A DNA stretch of 64,000 bases from Chrysaora quinquecirrha (Eukaryota > Cnidaria > Scyphozoa > Semaeostomeae > Pelagiidae): the NCBI GenBank assembly GCA_014526335.1, contig JACTAT010000044.1, positions 2,327,421-2,391,420 on the forward strand, written 5' to 3'. The position numbers were made by a program, and so were the translations under genes. Below are positions 55,115 to 64,000 of the stretch, piece by piece. The notes beneath the pieces are model-generated. The model was not told the DNA's origin. It searched no databases and saw only the letters and a list, made by a program, of their open reading frames with translations. Each line of letters opens with the position of its first letter. Positions within the stretch are counted from its first letter, which is position 1.

Positions 55115-56083
55115 TTGCTCAGATTCTTGTGGTGGTCAAATGGTGATGTTTTGCAGAAGCCAAAGGTATACAGAATGACCGTGCATTTATTTGGAGCAGC
55201 GTCCTCTCCATCCTGCGCAAATTATGGACTGAAGCAAACCGGCTCAGATAACAGGAACAATGCAAGTTTGGAAGCTGTAAAGACTTTGAATGAAGACTTC
55301 TGTATGGATGATTGCCTAAAGTCTGTCCAGAGCATAAATGAAGCCATCAACATGGTTAAAGAATTGAAGAACTTATGTAAAGAAGGAGGATTCAACCTTA
55401 CCAAATGGTGCAGTAATCAGAGAGAAGTCTTGAGCGAGATCCCACAAGAGGACCTGTCAAAGGGATTAAGAAATCTGAATTTGGATTCTTCTCAGTTACC
55501 ACTTGAAAGGACACTCAGAATCCTGTGGAACCCTGAAGATGACCAGTTTCAATTCCAGCGCATCTTGAAGACAATGAAGACTACGAGAAGGACCATGCTG
55601 TCGACTGTGAGTTCCATTTATGATCCCCTTGGGTTCATCACACCTTTGGTTGTGCCAGCGAAGAATATTTTACAAGATATGTGTAAGCAGAAAACCGGAT
55701 GGGATGATCGACAAGATGAGAATGTCTTGGTGAAATGGGACAAATGGTTAAAGAGTATTGAAGATCTTAAAGAAATAAAAATCACTCGATGCTATGTACC
55801 AAGCAACTTTGGAAAAGTGATTCATCGAGAGCTGCATGTTTTCAGTGATGCAAGTGAGCTGGGTTATGGAATGACAATCTATGTGAGATCATCTAATGAA
55901 GATGAAGATATTTACTGCTCCTTGGTTTTTTCTAAGGGAAGAGTTGCACCTTTGAAAAAGATCACCATTCTCCGACTAGAATTGACAGCTGCGACACTTG
56001 CTGTGAGGATGGCAAACTTGGTGAAAGAGAGCTCGATTTTCAAATCAACAAAATTGTATTTTGGACAGACAGTACAGCAGTCC
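55115..56083 (+). pseudogene. BEL reverse transcriptase and RNase H
   Basis: A 323-aa frame: LRFLWWSNGD, VYRMTVHLFGAASSPSCANY, the second RT box as DFCMDDCLKSV (the usual BEL YVDD reads CMDD here), FNLTKWCSNQREVL, STVSSIYDPLGFITPLVVPA (BEL connection region), then RNase H with LHVFSDASELGYGMTIY (catalytic Asp) and ILRLELTAATLAVRMANL (catalytic Glu). The frame is lost at about 56050; WTDSTAVLKFI (next RNase H Asp) continues in another frame. Confidence 0.9.
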
Positions 56084-57457
56084 TGAAATTCATTGCCAAT
56101 GACAGGGCAAGATATCTTACATTTGTGGCAAACCGTATTCAAGTTATAAGGAGTGTGACAGATCCAGAACAGTGGCACTATGTTAGTACAAAGGAAAATC
56201 CAACTGACCTGGCCTCCAGAGGTGTTCTTAAAAACGAGAGACTTAGCTGAAAGCATTTGGTTTCATGGGCCAAGCTTCTTATGGCAACCAGAGTCAGACT
56301 GGCCAAAAGATGATACTGATTTGAAGATAGACATGGACGATCCAGAGGTTAAACGTAGCTGTGCAGTTTTTGGAGTAAAAGAGCAGACACTAGCAGACAC
56401 GCTTGGAACACGGATGTCAAGCTGGGTGAAGATAAAGAGAGTAATGGCATGGATCTTACTAGCAGCTAGTAAATTCAAGAAGCTACTCGGAAGAAACCCA
56501 ATTTCAGAAATGCATGAATCTCAGCAGTTAACAGTGGAATCAATAGCTAAAGCTGAAATCTGCATCTTACGTCTGGTACAAGTAAAGGCATATCCGAAAG
56601 AGATGGATGCTCTAAAGAATGGCAATATGGTTTCCAGAAGAAGTTTGTTGTTCAAGTATTCTCCCGTACTCACAGATGAAGGCCTGATAAGAATTGCTGG
56701 TAGAATTGGCAAGGCCGAAGTTCCATATGAGGCTAGACATCCTGTGGTCTTACCAAAATGCTCACCCATCGTGCAGTTGATAGTTTGGGATGCACATAAG
56801 AAAGTTGGTCACATTGGGAAAAATGCCATCGTAGCAAAGACCAGAGAACGTTATTGGATATATGGAGTGAGCCAGCTTGCAAAGAAGGTAGCAAGGGAAT
56901 GTACAACCTGTAGGAATTACCAGGCAAGACCTTGTGTACAGGTGATGGCAGACTTACCACAAAGTCGATTGCAGTCACAGGGAGCCCCATTCGAACATGT
57001 TGGAATGGACTGCTTTGGCCCACTGATAGTAAAAAGAGGCAGATCTGAAGTTGAGAGGTATGGTGTCATCTTTACGTGCATATCCTCAAGAGGAGCGCAT
57101 TTAGAGATTAGTCACTCTCTTGAAACTGATGCCTGCATAAACGCAATCAGAAGATTTGTGGCAAGAAGAGGACCGGTGAAGACTGTCACATCCGATAATG
57201 GAACAAATATTGTTGGAGCAGAGAAAGAGCTTCGTGAAATGTTGTTAAAAGTGGATCAGTCCAAAGTGAGTAATTTCCTCTGCAATAATGGCATAAAATG
57301 GCATTTCAATTCTCCAACAGCCTCCCATTTTGGTGGTGTATGGGAAAGAATGATCCGGACCACTAGGAAAATTTTGTACAGTTTGCTGAAAGAGCAAAGC
57401 TCCACATTAGATGATGAGATACTTTCTACAGATTTTGCGAAATTGAAAATATCTTGA
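56050..57457 (+). pseudogene. BEL RNase H end and integrase core
   Basis: The end of RNase H (WTDSTAVLKFIAND and ENPTDLASRG) is out of frame with both neighbours. The long frame from 56180 has the integrase zinc domain (HPVVLPKCSPIVQLIVWDAH, KKVGHIGKNAIV, CTTCRNYQ: HHCC) and DDE core: GMDCFGPL (D), VTSDNGTNI (D) and HFGGVWERMIRTTRK (E). All catalytic residues are present. The frame breaks near 57440. Confidence 0.9.
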
Positions 57458-57890
57458 GTAATAGACCACTCACTGCAACTTCGACGGACCCAAATGATAT
57501 GTTGCCCTTGACACCAAATATGTTAATCAATCCAAGAGGAAGACCATTAGATGCCCCTGGACAGTTTGAGAAGTCAGACATATATGCAAAAAGACGTTGG
57601 AGACGTGCGCAGAAATTGGTTCAAGTGTTTTGGTCACAATGGAAAAGGAATATTTAGCAACTCTTCAACAACGAAATAAGTGGCAGCGCCCAAGAAGAAA
57701 TGTAACAGTTGGAGACATTGTGCTTATTATAGATGCGACAGCACCAAGAAACAGCTGGCCAATAGGAAGAGTTGAAACTGTATTTGAGGACAGGAGAGGG
57801 AATGCAAGATCTTGTAAAGTGAGAACCAAGACTTCAGTTTTTGAGAGAACAATTACGAAACTATGTGTGGTCGTTGAAAATAAACAGTGA
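57440..57890 (+). pseudogene. BEL integrase C-terminus
   Basis: Two overlapping frames. 57454-57657 has SNRPLTATSTDPNDMLPLTP and RRWRRAQKLVQVFWSQWKR. 57597-57890 has QQRNKWQRPRRNVTVGDIVL, APRNSWPIGRVETVFEDRRG, the DUF5641-type tail of BEL/Pao polyproteins. A frameshift near 57650 separates them. It ends about 85 bp before the 3' LTR. Confidence 0.88.
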
Positions 57891-57974
57891 ACACTTGAAT
57901 ATTAGATAATCTTAGATAAAAATGAAAGTTGTTATAGTATTTGGTCATTGCAAGGTTGCAATTGGGGATGGGTA

Positions 57975-58447
57975 TGTTAATACAAACTCTCATTTCACGC
58001 TTTTCACTTGTTTACACGCTTTTATTTGTCTTTGTTTTTCAGTAGTTTGTACGTACTGTTTTGTTTAAATGTCCCTGTAGATCTAATTGTTCGTGGAGTG
58101 AACTCTTTCCTATTGTTAAAATAACGTGCTTGAAGTAGAAATTTTATTATTCCGTTGAGAGTAAGATCAATGTATAAAAAGGCGAGTAGTTTTTAAGCAA
58201 GCCAGACGGAGCCAAAGGGCTCAGAAGCAGGTTGACTGTGATGTGCTTGCGACAGGCAGGCAACAGTTGGTAAGTTGCTATTTATGTATGATATTTACAA
58301 GTTATATTTTTCTGTTATTTAGCTCTATTAGTTTCTGTCTTGTTTGTGATTATTGTATTGATTAATTCTAGTTAATCGATTTGAAATATCGCATTATCAA
58401 GTCCTGCTATACGTCTCTGTGTCGCGTCTGAGGAGAAAGCAATCACA
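57975..58447 (+). repeat. 3' LTR of the BEL/Pao element
   Basis: 473 bp, same length as the 5' LTR and differing at about 12 positions by eye (roughly 2.5%). Preceded by the purine tract ATTGGGGATGGGTA. Confidence 0.92.
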
Positions 58448-58452
58448 CCAGA

Positions 58453-59470
58453 TTTCGTGTGCCCATGGCCGCGTGACCTCAGTGGAAAAATATTTCTGGG
58501 CAGGCATTTTTATATACATGCAATTACGTTTGTAGGCAAAGTAAACTTCCTTCTTTGTAATTATATCCTATTTTCGCATTTATCCTCCTAAAAATGTGAA
58601 TTGCTAGGCAGCTTCTTGCGGGCTCTCAGCCCTCGCAGCTTTCCATTGAAATCGCGCCATTTTGCTATTTTGGAAACGAGGTCTTGACCACTTTTTCTGC
58701 TGAAAAGTTATGAGTCGTAGTTTGAGCGTCCAGCATAGACTCAATAGCAATAACTACGACTCTTGTAATAAGTCTAAGCCCGCTCATACTACGACTTATA
58801 ATATTGTAGTGTGGAAAAACGGACTAAAATTCATTGCCTCGATTTCATTATTTTATTCGGTTGAAGATGTGGCGACCCCCTGACAGAAATCTCTCTCATC
58901 CTAATTTTTGCGGTTTCTTCAACTCGGTAAAGCAAAAGAGAATTGCAAAAAATTTTCAGACTTATAAGTCCCGGCATGGGAAAAGAGCTGTGAAAAATTC
59001 CAGTTCCAAGTTACAGATTCCATTCGTGTGTTTTTTACATAGAGTAGTACTTCGTCTTTAAATTACGACTTCCTCCCAGCTTTTTGTTTCATAATGGCTG
59101 AATATTTCAACATTGGTAGCAATTATCCACCCTAGGGCTTTTGGGGGAAAAAATTCATAAAAAATCGCCCCTTCCCCCCTGAACATTTTTACCGATTTTG
59201 TCTTATCTTCACATATATCTATCTTGGTGAACGATTTCAGTAATGTTATCTTGACTATTTCTTATAGCGGTAAACAACGAAACTGGCCGCCCAGTTTTAG
59301 ACAGCCTCAACCTTAAAATTGGATTCAGCTTTTGTTATTTCCTACCGTTGAATAATTTGCGAAACAAAGTACTTTTGAATTGAAGAGGAACTCTAGAATA
59401 CTCTTCTGTTATACCACACGATTAACTGTGATATAAACTATTGCGTGAGTTGAGACAAAATAAAGACTTA
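58453..59470. other. No gene; copy of the TACGACTCTTGTAATAAGTC repeat
   Basis: AT-rich host or old repeat DNA. Positions 58708-58800 hold GAGTCGTAG, CTACGACTCTTGTAATAAG and ACTACGACTTATAATATT, related to motifs at 19036-19550. A 75-aa frame at 58834 has no domain. Confidence 0.45.
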
Positions 59471-59972
59471 CGAGAAATGCTACAAGAAACTTACGACTTT
59501 TGACGTTTTCCCAATTCTTTTCTTGATTACAATGAATACCAGCAAAGCAAATGAAGTACGAGTGACACTAATACCAATAATATAACAAACGTGAATCAAT
59601 AGTCCAGAAGCAGTTCGGCTTCTCAATACTCAAGAGCAGTTCGGCTCTAACTTATCACTTAATACTCAATGTCTACGGCTCGGTCGACTTTATGACGTTC
59701 TATTCTCAAGTCTCTCAAAAATCTAACTAGTTCTAACAACGCTACTGGAATTTATAGTCAGTCAGAATTAAAATACGTAAGTTACTAAATAAATCTCTAA
59801 CATAACGAAACATCCAATCAAAAGTCTTTCTTCGGTATATTTCCTGGCATGACGAAATATCTGCTGCCTGTGGTGTAATCGAAGACATAAATGTACATGA
59901 TGTAATCAGACAGTGAACGAAGTAATGCTGCGTATGCAGTTTCACAAATCCGGGAGGGTGGTCATCACAACA
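59470..59972 (-). repeat. 3' LTR of a Ty3/gypsy element (inner end firm)
   Basis: On the minus strand a polypurine tract (TTGAAGGGGGGAGTA) is followed by TGTTGTGATGACCACCC at 59972. The LTR runs downward to roughly 59470-59400. The outer end is uncertain because the second LTR is outside the window. Confidence 0.65.
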
Positions 59973-60012
59973 ATACTCCCCCCTTCAAGAAAAGCCTCCG
60001 GGCTTTAACGAA

Positions 60013-60783
60013 TTAAACAGGTTCAATATTTGCTGGAGCGAATGTATCCTCTGGCCGGGTGATACGAGGTTCGTCGAAGTCATCACTGTTGGTATCAGAA
60101 GGAGTTGTTTGACCGGTGAAACTGGCGTCAGGAAGGTCAGTGTCCGCCAAATCGGGAGTCACGGGATCATCTGGTGGATGTAATGGTCGATCAGCAGGGT
60201 CGTAGTAAGGTTTCATGCGATTAGCATGAACCGGCACGGAGACAAGACGATTTTCGAGAGTTCGAAGTTTGAAGGTGACGGGTGAGAGGCGAGCAACAAC
60301 GCGATATGGTCCGTGATAGTTATGGGTCAGTTTTTTCGACAAACCTTTACGTTTTTTCGGAGTGTATACCCAGACTTTCGAGCCGACGTCGTAGCGTACC
60401 GGAGCACTTGAGCGGTCGTAATTTTCTTTCATTTTCTGTTGTGCCAGCTGGGTATTCGCCGAGATTATTTTCTGTGCGGATTCAAGATTAGAAACGATGC
60501 GAGCACGATGTTCTTGAACCGAATCGGAGAGATCAGCGTTTGGTAAGAGAAGAGCGGCGTCGATCGGGAGACGAGGCTCACGGCCGTAGAGCAGATAGAA
60601 TGGCGACTCGCGGGTAGTAGTGTTGGGTGACACACGATAGGCAAATAAGACAAGGGAGGGATGACGATCCCAATCTTTTTTATTTGTGCTGACATACATG
60701 GACAAGCTTTCCATAAGTTTCCCGTTGAAACGTTCTACTAGACCGTCTGTCTGTGGATGATATGAAGTCGTGTGTAGACGGCG
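60013..60783 (-). pseudogene. Ty3/gypsy integrase C-terminal part, truncated
   Basis: The frame runs from about 60783 (RRLHTTSYHPQTDGLVERFN, the conserved region at the end of the catalytic core) through SPFYLLYGREPRLP to the GPY/F-type module VWVYTPKKRKGLSKKLTHNY, GPYRVV. It ends at 60013 with an acidic/Pro tail. The segment is open without stops. The upstream part is displaced by the BEL/Pao element at 60784 and up. Confidence 0.9.
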
Positions 60784-61008
60784 CTATACGGGCGTTTAGC
60801 GTATACTTAAAACTCTCCAAAGAATCTGACTGCGTGTAATTTATAATGTATTTAAACCACCAACATTAACTAAACTCAACAAATTATAAGGTATTAAAAA
60901 GCTAAAATCGAAGCGAAAAAAAAGAAAGTTCCTATCTCTACAGACCACGTTTTTTCTACGTTTTAAACCGAGGCTGTTTCAAGATAACAGACAACAATTC
61001 TGTTCACA
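60784..61008 (-). repeat. 3' LTR of the second BEL/Pao element
   Basis: On the minus strand TTTTTAGGGGAGT is followed by TGTGAACAGAATTG at 61008, a polypurine tract and LTR start. It extends about 225 bp to the junction with gypsy integrase sequence near 60783. The partner LTR and target duplication lie outside the window, so the outer end is inferred from the gypsy boundary. Confidence 0.7.
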
Positions 61009-61066
61009 ACTCCCCTAAAAATTTAGTGAGTCTAGAATTTTTACTACACTATGTAAACGTCCCATA

Positions 61067-64000
61067 TTAATCTTCTTCTTCAAGAATCATCTGGTTGATA
61101 AGCTTTGCATTACCAGCAGCATCTCTTCGGGGCCTTCCTCTGCCATTCTTTCCTTCAGGTTCTTCTCTGTTATTGTCTTTCGAATCAACACCATCTTCTG
61201 TAGCACTTCTAATCTCCAAAGAGCACATCAACTGCAACGGACGTTGAATCTCCCTTCCATTATGCAATACAACTGCTCCCCGTACTACTCCATCGGAACC
61301 TTTGATGAGGCGTTTAACTCTTCCCTTTTTCCAAATACCACGATTCTTCTCTTCTCCAACTAGGAGGACAATCTCGCCAACTTTCGGTATTACTGCATCA
61401 ATTTTCGTTGTTCTGTGTTGATCCATTAAACTTTTCACGTACTCTTTCGACCACCTTCTCCAAACATGTTCCCTCGCTGTTTTAAGTCTCCGGTCGAGTT
61501 TCGTGAGAGAATCTTCCTCTATTTCAAGATCTTCGATAATATGGGCATCTTGTCCCCACATTATACTGTTTGGGGTTAAAACCTTTTCCTCCCCAACATC
61601 GCACTCAACATAAGTAAGAGGGCGGTTATTCAGATGACGCTCGATATCAAGGACAACTGTCTCGAGCTGTTCAAATTTTAGGTGAGTTTTTCCGAGGGTT
61701 TTATAGAGGACTCGCTTCATATCCTTGATAATCCTTTCATACATCGCTCCCCACCATGGTGCCTTACTCATGTTGAATTTCCATTGAATCTCTTGTTGGG
61801 ATAAGTAGTCTTGTAAGCATTCACTTTTCCGCAACCTCCGTATCCAGTCTGCGGTTGCTTTAAACGCACCTCCATTGTCAGATATCATCATTCTTGGTCT
61901 CGTTCGTCTAGTAATAAAGGCATTGAGTTTCTGTTGAAATTCTTCAGCACTTTGTGTTCTTGTCAACTCCAAGTGCACAGCTCTCATGGTCGCGCAAGTG
62001 AAAATACATATGTATGCTTTTGAATCCTTCTTCTTATCGGTCCTGTAAATTACAGGGCCAGCAAAATCAACTCCAGTAAACTGGAATGGACGACTGACTT
62101 CAGTACGGAATTTCGGCAAGGGGGCTGTCAAATTTCCTTTAAAGGGTTTAGCAGAAAAAATTTTGCAGATATTACAGTTTCTGACTGTCTTTTTCACTAG
62201 TGCTCTCATATGGAAGATATGCCAATTTTCTCTTAAAGCCGCCATTGTACTTGCAACACCCAAGTGTCCAACTGCTTCATGCTGGTATCTCACAAGCTTC
62301 CTAGCAAATTCTCCATCTTCAAGGTACATTGGTTGATAGCTTTCTACTCTCCCCTTGCACCTTAAGATACCTGTTGTTTGATCTTTCTCCAGTCTCCATC
62401 CTGGTCTTTGTAAAGTTTCTGGTATATTTCTTTGGGCTCTCTTTGTCAGATAGTTTCTCGCGTTTTGAATCTCCAATGTTGTTAAAGGCCCTTTTGAACG
62501 ATTGGCCTTGTTTCTCTTTGCTTTACAATTGTTGTAAAATCTTAAAGCCCAGGCTGTTACACGTAGAGTTGTCCAATATGATTTTCTATCTAATAGACTG
62601 CCCCATTCGTCTGGCTCTTTGTCTTTGTTGTACATGATTGACTCTACTCTCGGTTTCTCCTCATCGGTTATTGATTTTGTGACCTTTAACATTGGTTGAA
62701 CTGGCCAACTCTGCTGATCAAGAAGCCATTCTGGTCCGGTAAACCAGTTTTCTCTCTCAATTTTGTCTATAGAAGCACCTCTACTTCCCAAATCTGCGAT
62801 ATTGATATCAGTAGGACAGTATTTCCATGAAACATTAAGTCCCTTTGTCACTGTTGCAATCTTTGACACTCTGTTTAGAACGAAAGTCTTCCACTGTTTT
62901 CTAGGATTTGTGATCCAATAAAGGGCTACCATACTATCCATCCAAACGTTAATGGAGGTAATAGGTAAGTGTTTCAATGCTTGGCTCAAGTTTTTCACAA
63001 GGTTAGCTGCCATCTGACCACTGACAAGCTCTAGTCTAGAAATACTCGTGTTCCTTTTAGATATCCTTGACTTTGAGGTAAGAAGACCTATAATCTTTTG
63101 TGTTTTCTGCTCAATGAGAGCAAACGCAACTGTTGAACAAGCTTTGTTACTTGCATCGGCAAATATGTGTATGTGAATAGCTTTCACGGTTTTATTCTCT
63201 TTAATGATGCTTCTTGGTATTTTTATGTCTCGCAGCTGTCTAGTCCATTTATGCCAAGTTATTGCTAACTCTGAAGATACTTCTTTGTTCCATTCATTGT
63301 TTTGGTCACAAGCCTCTCGGTACAAATGTTTGCCTTCTACTAATGTAGGGGATATTATGCCCAGAGGATCATAAATGCTCCCCAAATAGCTCAACATCTC
63401 TCGTTTTGTAACTGTTCTTTCTTCACTGTATTTTGTGCTTTTAATCTCTAGAGTGTCCTCTACTTTGTCCCATGTATAACCGAGGATCTTGCTTGGATTA
63501 GACATATTTTCACTCTCTAAATCTCTAATATTAGACTCCCACTTGTGTACTGGAAAATGTCCCTGCGTAAGGATATCTGTTGCTTCAGTTTTGAACCTTT
63601 CTAGTTCCTCAAGTGTATTACTGGTTTTCATTAAATTGTCTACATAAGTGTTTCTTTTTAGTTCTGCAACTGTGTCTCTGTATTTCTCTGGCTGTTGGTC
63701 ATAATGATTTAATAGTGTTGCTCCCAGAATGAATGGACTAGCTTCTGCTCCAAATAGAATTCTTGCAAACCGCAAATGTTCCTCTCTACCATTTATGTTG
63801 AACAAAAACCGGAAGGCGTCTCTGTCCTCTGTCTTTAGTCCAATCTGAAGAAAGGCCTTTTGTAAATCACCTATCAACAGATTTGCTGACATTCTGGCTC
63901 TGATCAGTATGTCCCACAAGTGTGGTTGCAAGGCTGGGCCTGTGTACATGCATTCATTAATACTGTTAGCCACAGGACTTGGTCTTGCGCTGGCATCGAA
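61067..64000 (-). CDS. pol: BEL/Pao Pol polyprotein, open to window edge (partial)
   Basis: At least 977 codons without a stop; it continues past the edge (codons before Met 63973 read [12 protein letters not shown], the BEL RT core). RT: first Asp in IGDLQKAF, second box TYVDNLMKT (YVDN, not YVDD); connection [20 protein letters not shown]; RNase [39 protein letters not shown]. Integrase zinc domain: [18 protein letters not shown] core: [35 protein letters not shown]5641-like tail: [20 protein letters not shown]. The C-terminal GRGRPRR looks like an AT hook. It ends 59 bp before the LTR. All visible motifs are intact, so this is the youngest-looking coding sequence here. Confidence 0.93.
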   Translation of the reverse strand, partial: FDASARPSPVANSINECMYTGPALQPHLWDILIRARMSANLLIGDLQKAFLQIGLKTEDRDAFRFLFNINGREEHLRFARILFGAEASPFILGATLLNHYDQQPEKYRDTVAELKRNTYVDNLMKTSNTLEELERFKTEATDILTQGHFPVHKWESNIRDLESENMSNPSKILGYTWDKVEDTLEIKSTKYSEERTVTKREMLSYLGSIYDPLGIISPTLVEGKHLYREACDQNNEWNKEVSSELAITWHKWTRQLRDIKIPRSIIKENKTVKAIHIHIFADASNKACSTVAFALIEQKTQKIIGLLTSKSRISKRNTSISRLELVSGQMAANLVKNLSQALKHLPITSINVWMDSMVALYWITNPRKQWKTFVLNRVSKIATVTKGLNVSWKYCPTDINIADLGSRGASIDKIERENWFTGPEWLLDQQSWPVQPMLKVTKSITDEEKPRVESIMYNKDKEPDEWGSLLDRKSYWTTLRVTAWALRFYNNCKAKRNKANRSKGPLTTLEIQNARNYLTKRAQRNIPETLQRPGWRLEKDQTTGILRCKGRVESYQPMYLEDGEFARKLVRYQHEAVGHLGVASTMAALRENWHIFHMRALVKKTVRNCNICKIFSAKPFKGNLTAPLPKFRTEVSRPFQFTGVDFAGPVIYRTDKKKDSKAYICIFTCATMRAVHLELTRTQSAEEFQQKLNAFITRRTRPRMMISDNGGAFKATADWIRRLRKSECLQDYLSQQEIQWKFNMSKAPWWGAMYERIIKDMKRVLYKTLGKTHLKFEQLETVVLDIERHLNNRPLTYVECDVGEEKVLTPNSIMWGQDAHIIEDLEIEEDSLTKLDRRLKTAREHVWRRWSKEYVKSLMDQHRTTKIDAVIPKVGEIVLLVGEEKNRGIWKKGRVKRLIKGSDGVVRGAVVLHNGREIQRPLQLMCSLEIRSATEDGVDSKDNNREEPEGKNGRGRPRRDAAGNAKLINQMILEEED

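Larger units (their letters stand above)
48740..58447 (+). mobile_element. BEL/Pao LTR retrotransposon, complete ends, degraded coding
   Basis: LTRs of 473 bp (48740-49212 and 57975-58447) with TG..CA ends. The 5-bp target duplication CCAGA is perfect (48735-48739 and 58448-58452). Between them, in order, are gag, zinc knuckles, protease, RT, RNase H and integrase, the BEL/Pao order. By eye the LTRs differ at about 12 positions, so the insertion is not recent. A hAT MITE and a foldback element inserted later. A purine run (ATTGGGGATGGGTA) precedes the 3' LTR. Confidence 0.93.

Overview
This window is eukaryotic, probably invertebrate-metazoan, DNA made almost entirely of transposable elements. 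I see no intact host gene, rRNA gene, operon or CRISPR array. The mix of element classes fits a cnidarian such as a coral or sea anemone: a DIRS/PAT-type tyrosine-recombinase retroelement, L2/CR1-like LINEs, a Penelope-like element with a GIY-YIG domain, two BEL/Pao elements, Ty3/gypsy pieces, hAT and PIF/Harbinger MITEs, and several foldback elements. That taxonomic guess is inference; no species-specific gene confirms it.

Layout. 270-6027: a broken DIRS/PAT-like element on the minus strand with split direct repeats, carrying a LINE fragment truncated at both ends. 6757-11965: gag-like debris, a large inverted repeat and two arrays of a CCTCCACATTACTG minisatellite; the second is the right arm of a foldback element. 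11966-15021: an L2/CR1-like LINE split by a 1.2-kb foldback element with a 9-bp target duplication. 15315-16670: a second foldback element with a 10-bp duplication. 19650-28760: a 9.1-kb composite inverted-repeat element with a 10-bp duplication, holding a LINE remnant and three and a bit copies of a 1.55-kb tandem repeat. 28886-33237: a terminal-repeat retroelement remnant joined to another long inverted-repeat element with a Tyr/Ala-coding minisatellite core and a nested Harbinger-like MITE. 35491-36002: a hAT MITE. 37916-41800: a Penelope-like element cut by a 3.2-kb inverted-repeat element. 42499-47700: a nearly complete CR1/L2-like LINE (PHD finger, endonuclease, reverse transcriptase) with one frameshift and one insertion. 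48740-58447: a BEL/Pao element with both LTRs and a 5-bp duplication, broken by stops and frameshifts and carrying a hAT MITE and a 2.25-kb foldback element. 59470-64000: the 3' end of a Ty3/gypsy element, interrupted by a second BEL/Pao element whose pol frame is open to the window edge.

The most interesting recurring theme is at least four, and probably six or seven, foldback elements whose inverted ends are long and often built of minisatellite units, with 9- to 11-bp target duplications where these can be read. Most have no protein-coding centre. One, at 52714-54968, has an intact 264-aa single-exon ORF of a family I do not recognise. Its ends match those of the arm at 11238-11965. This is the best candidate here for an undescribed mobile system. 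The window also allows relative dating, because each insertion interrupts a recognisable older element.
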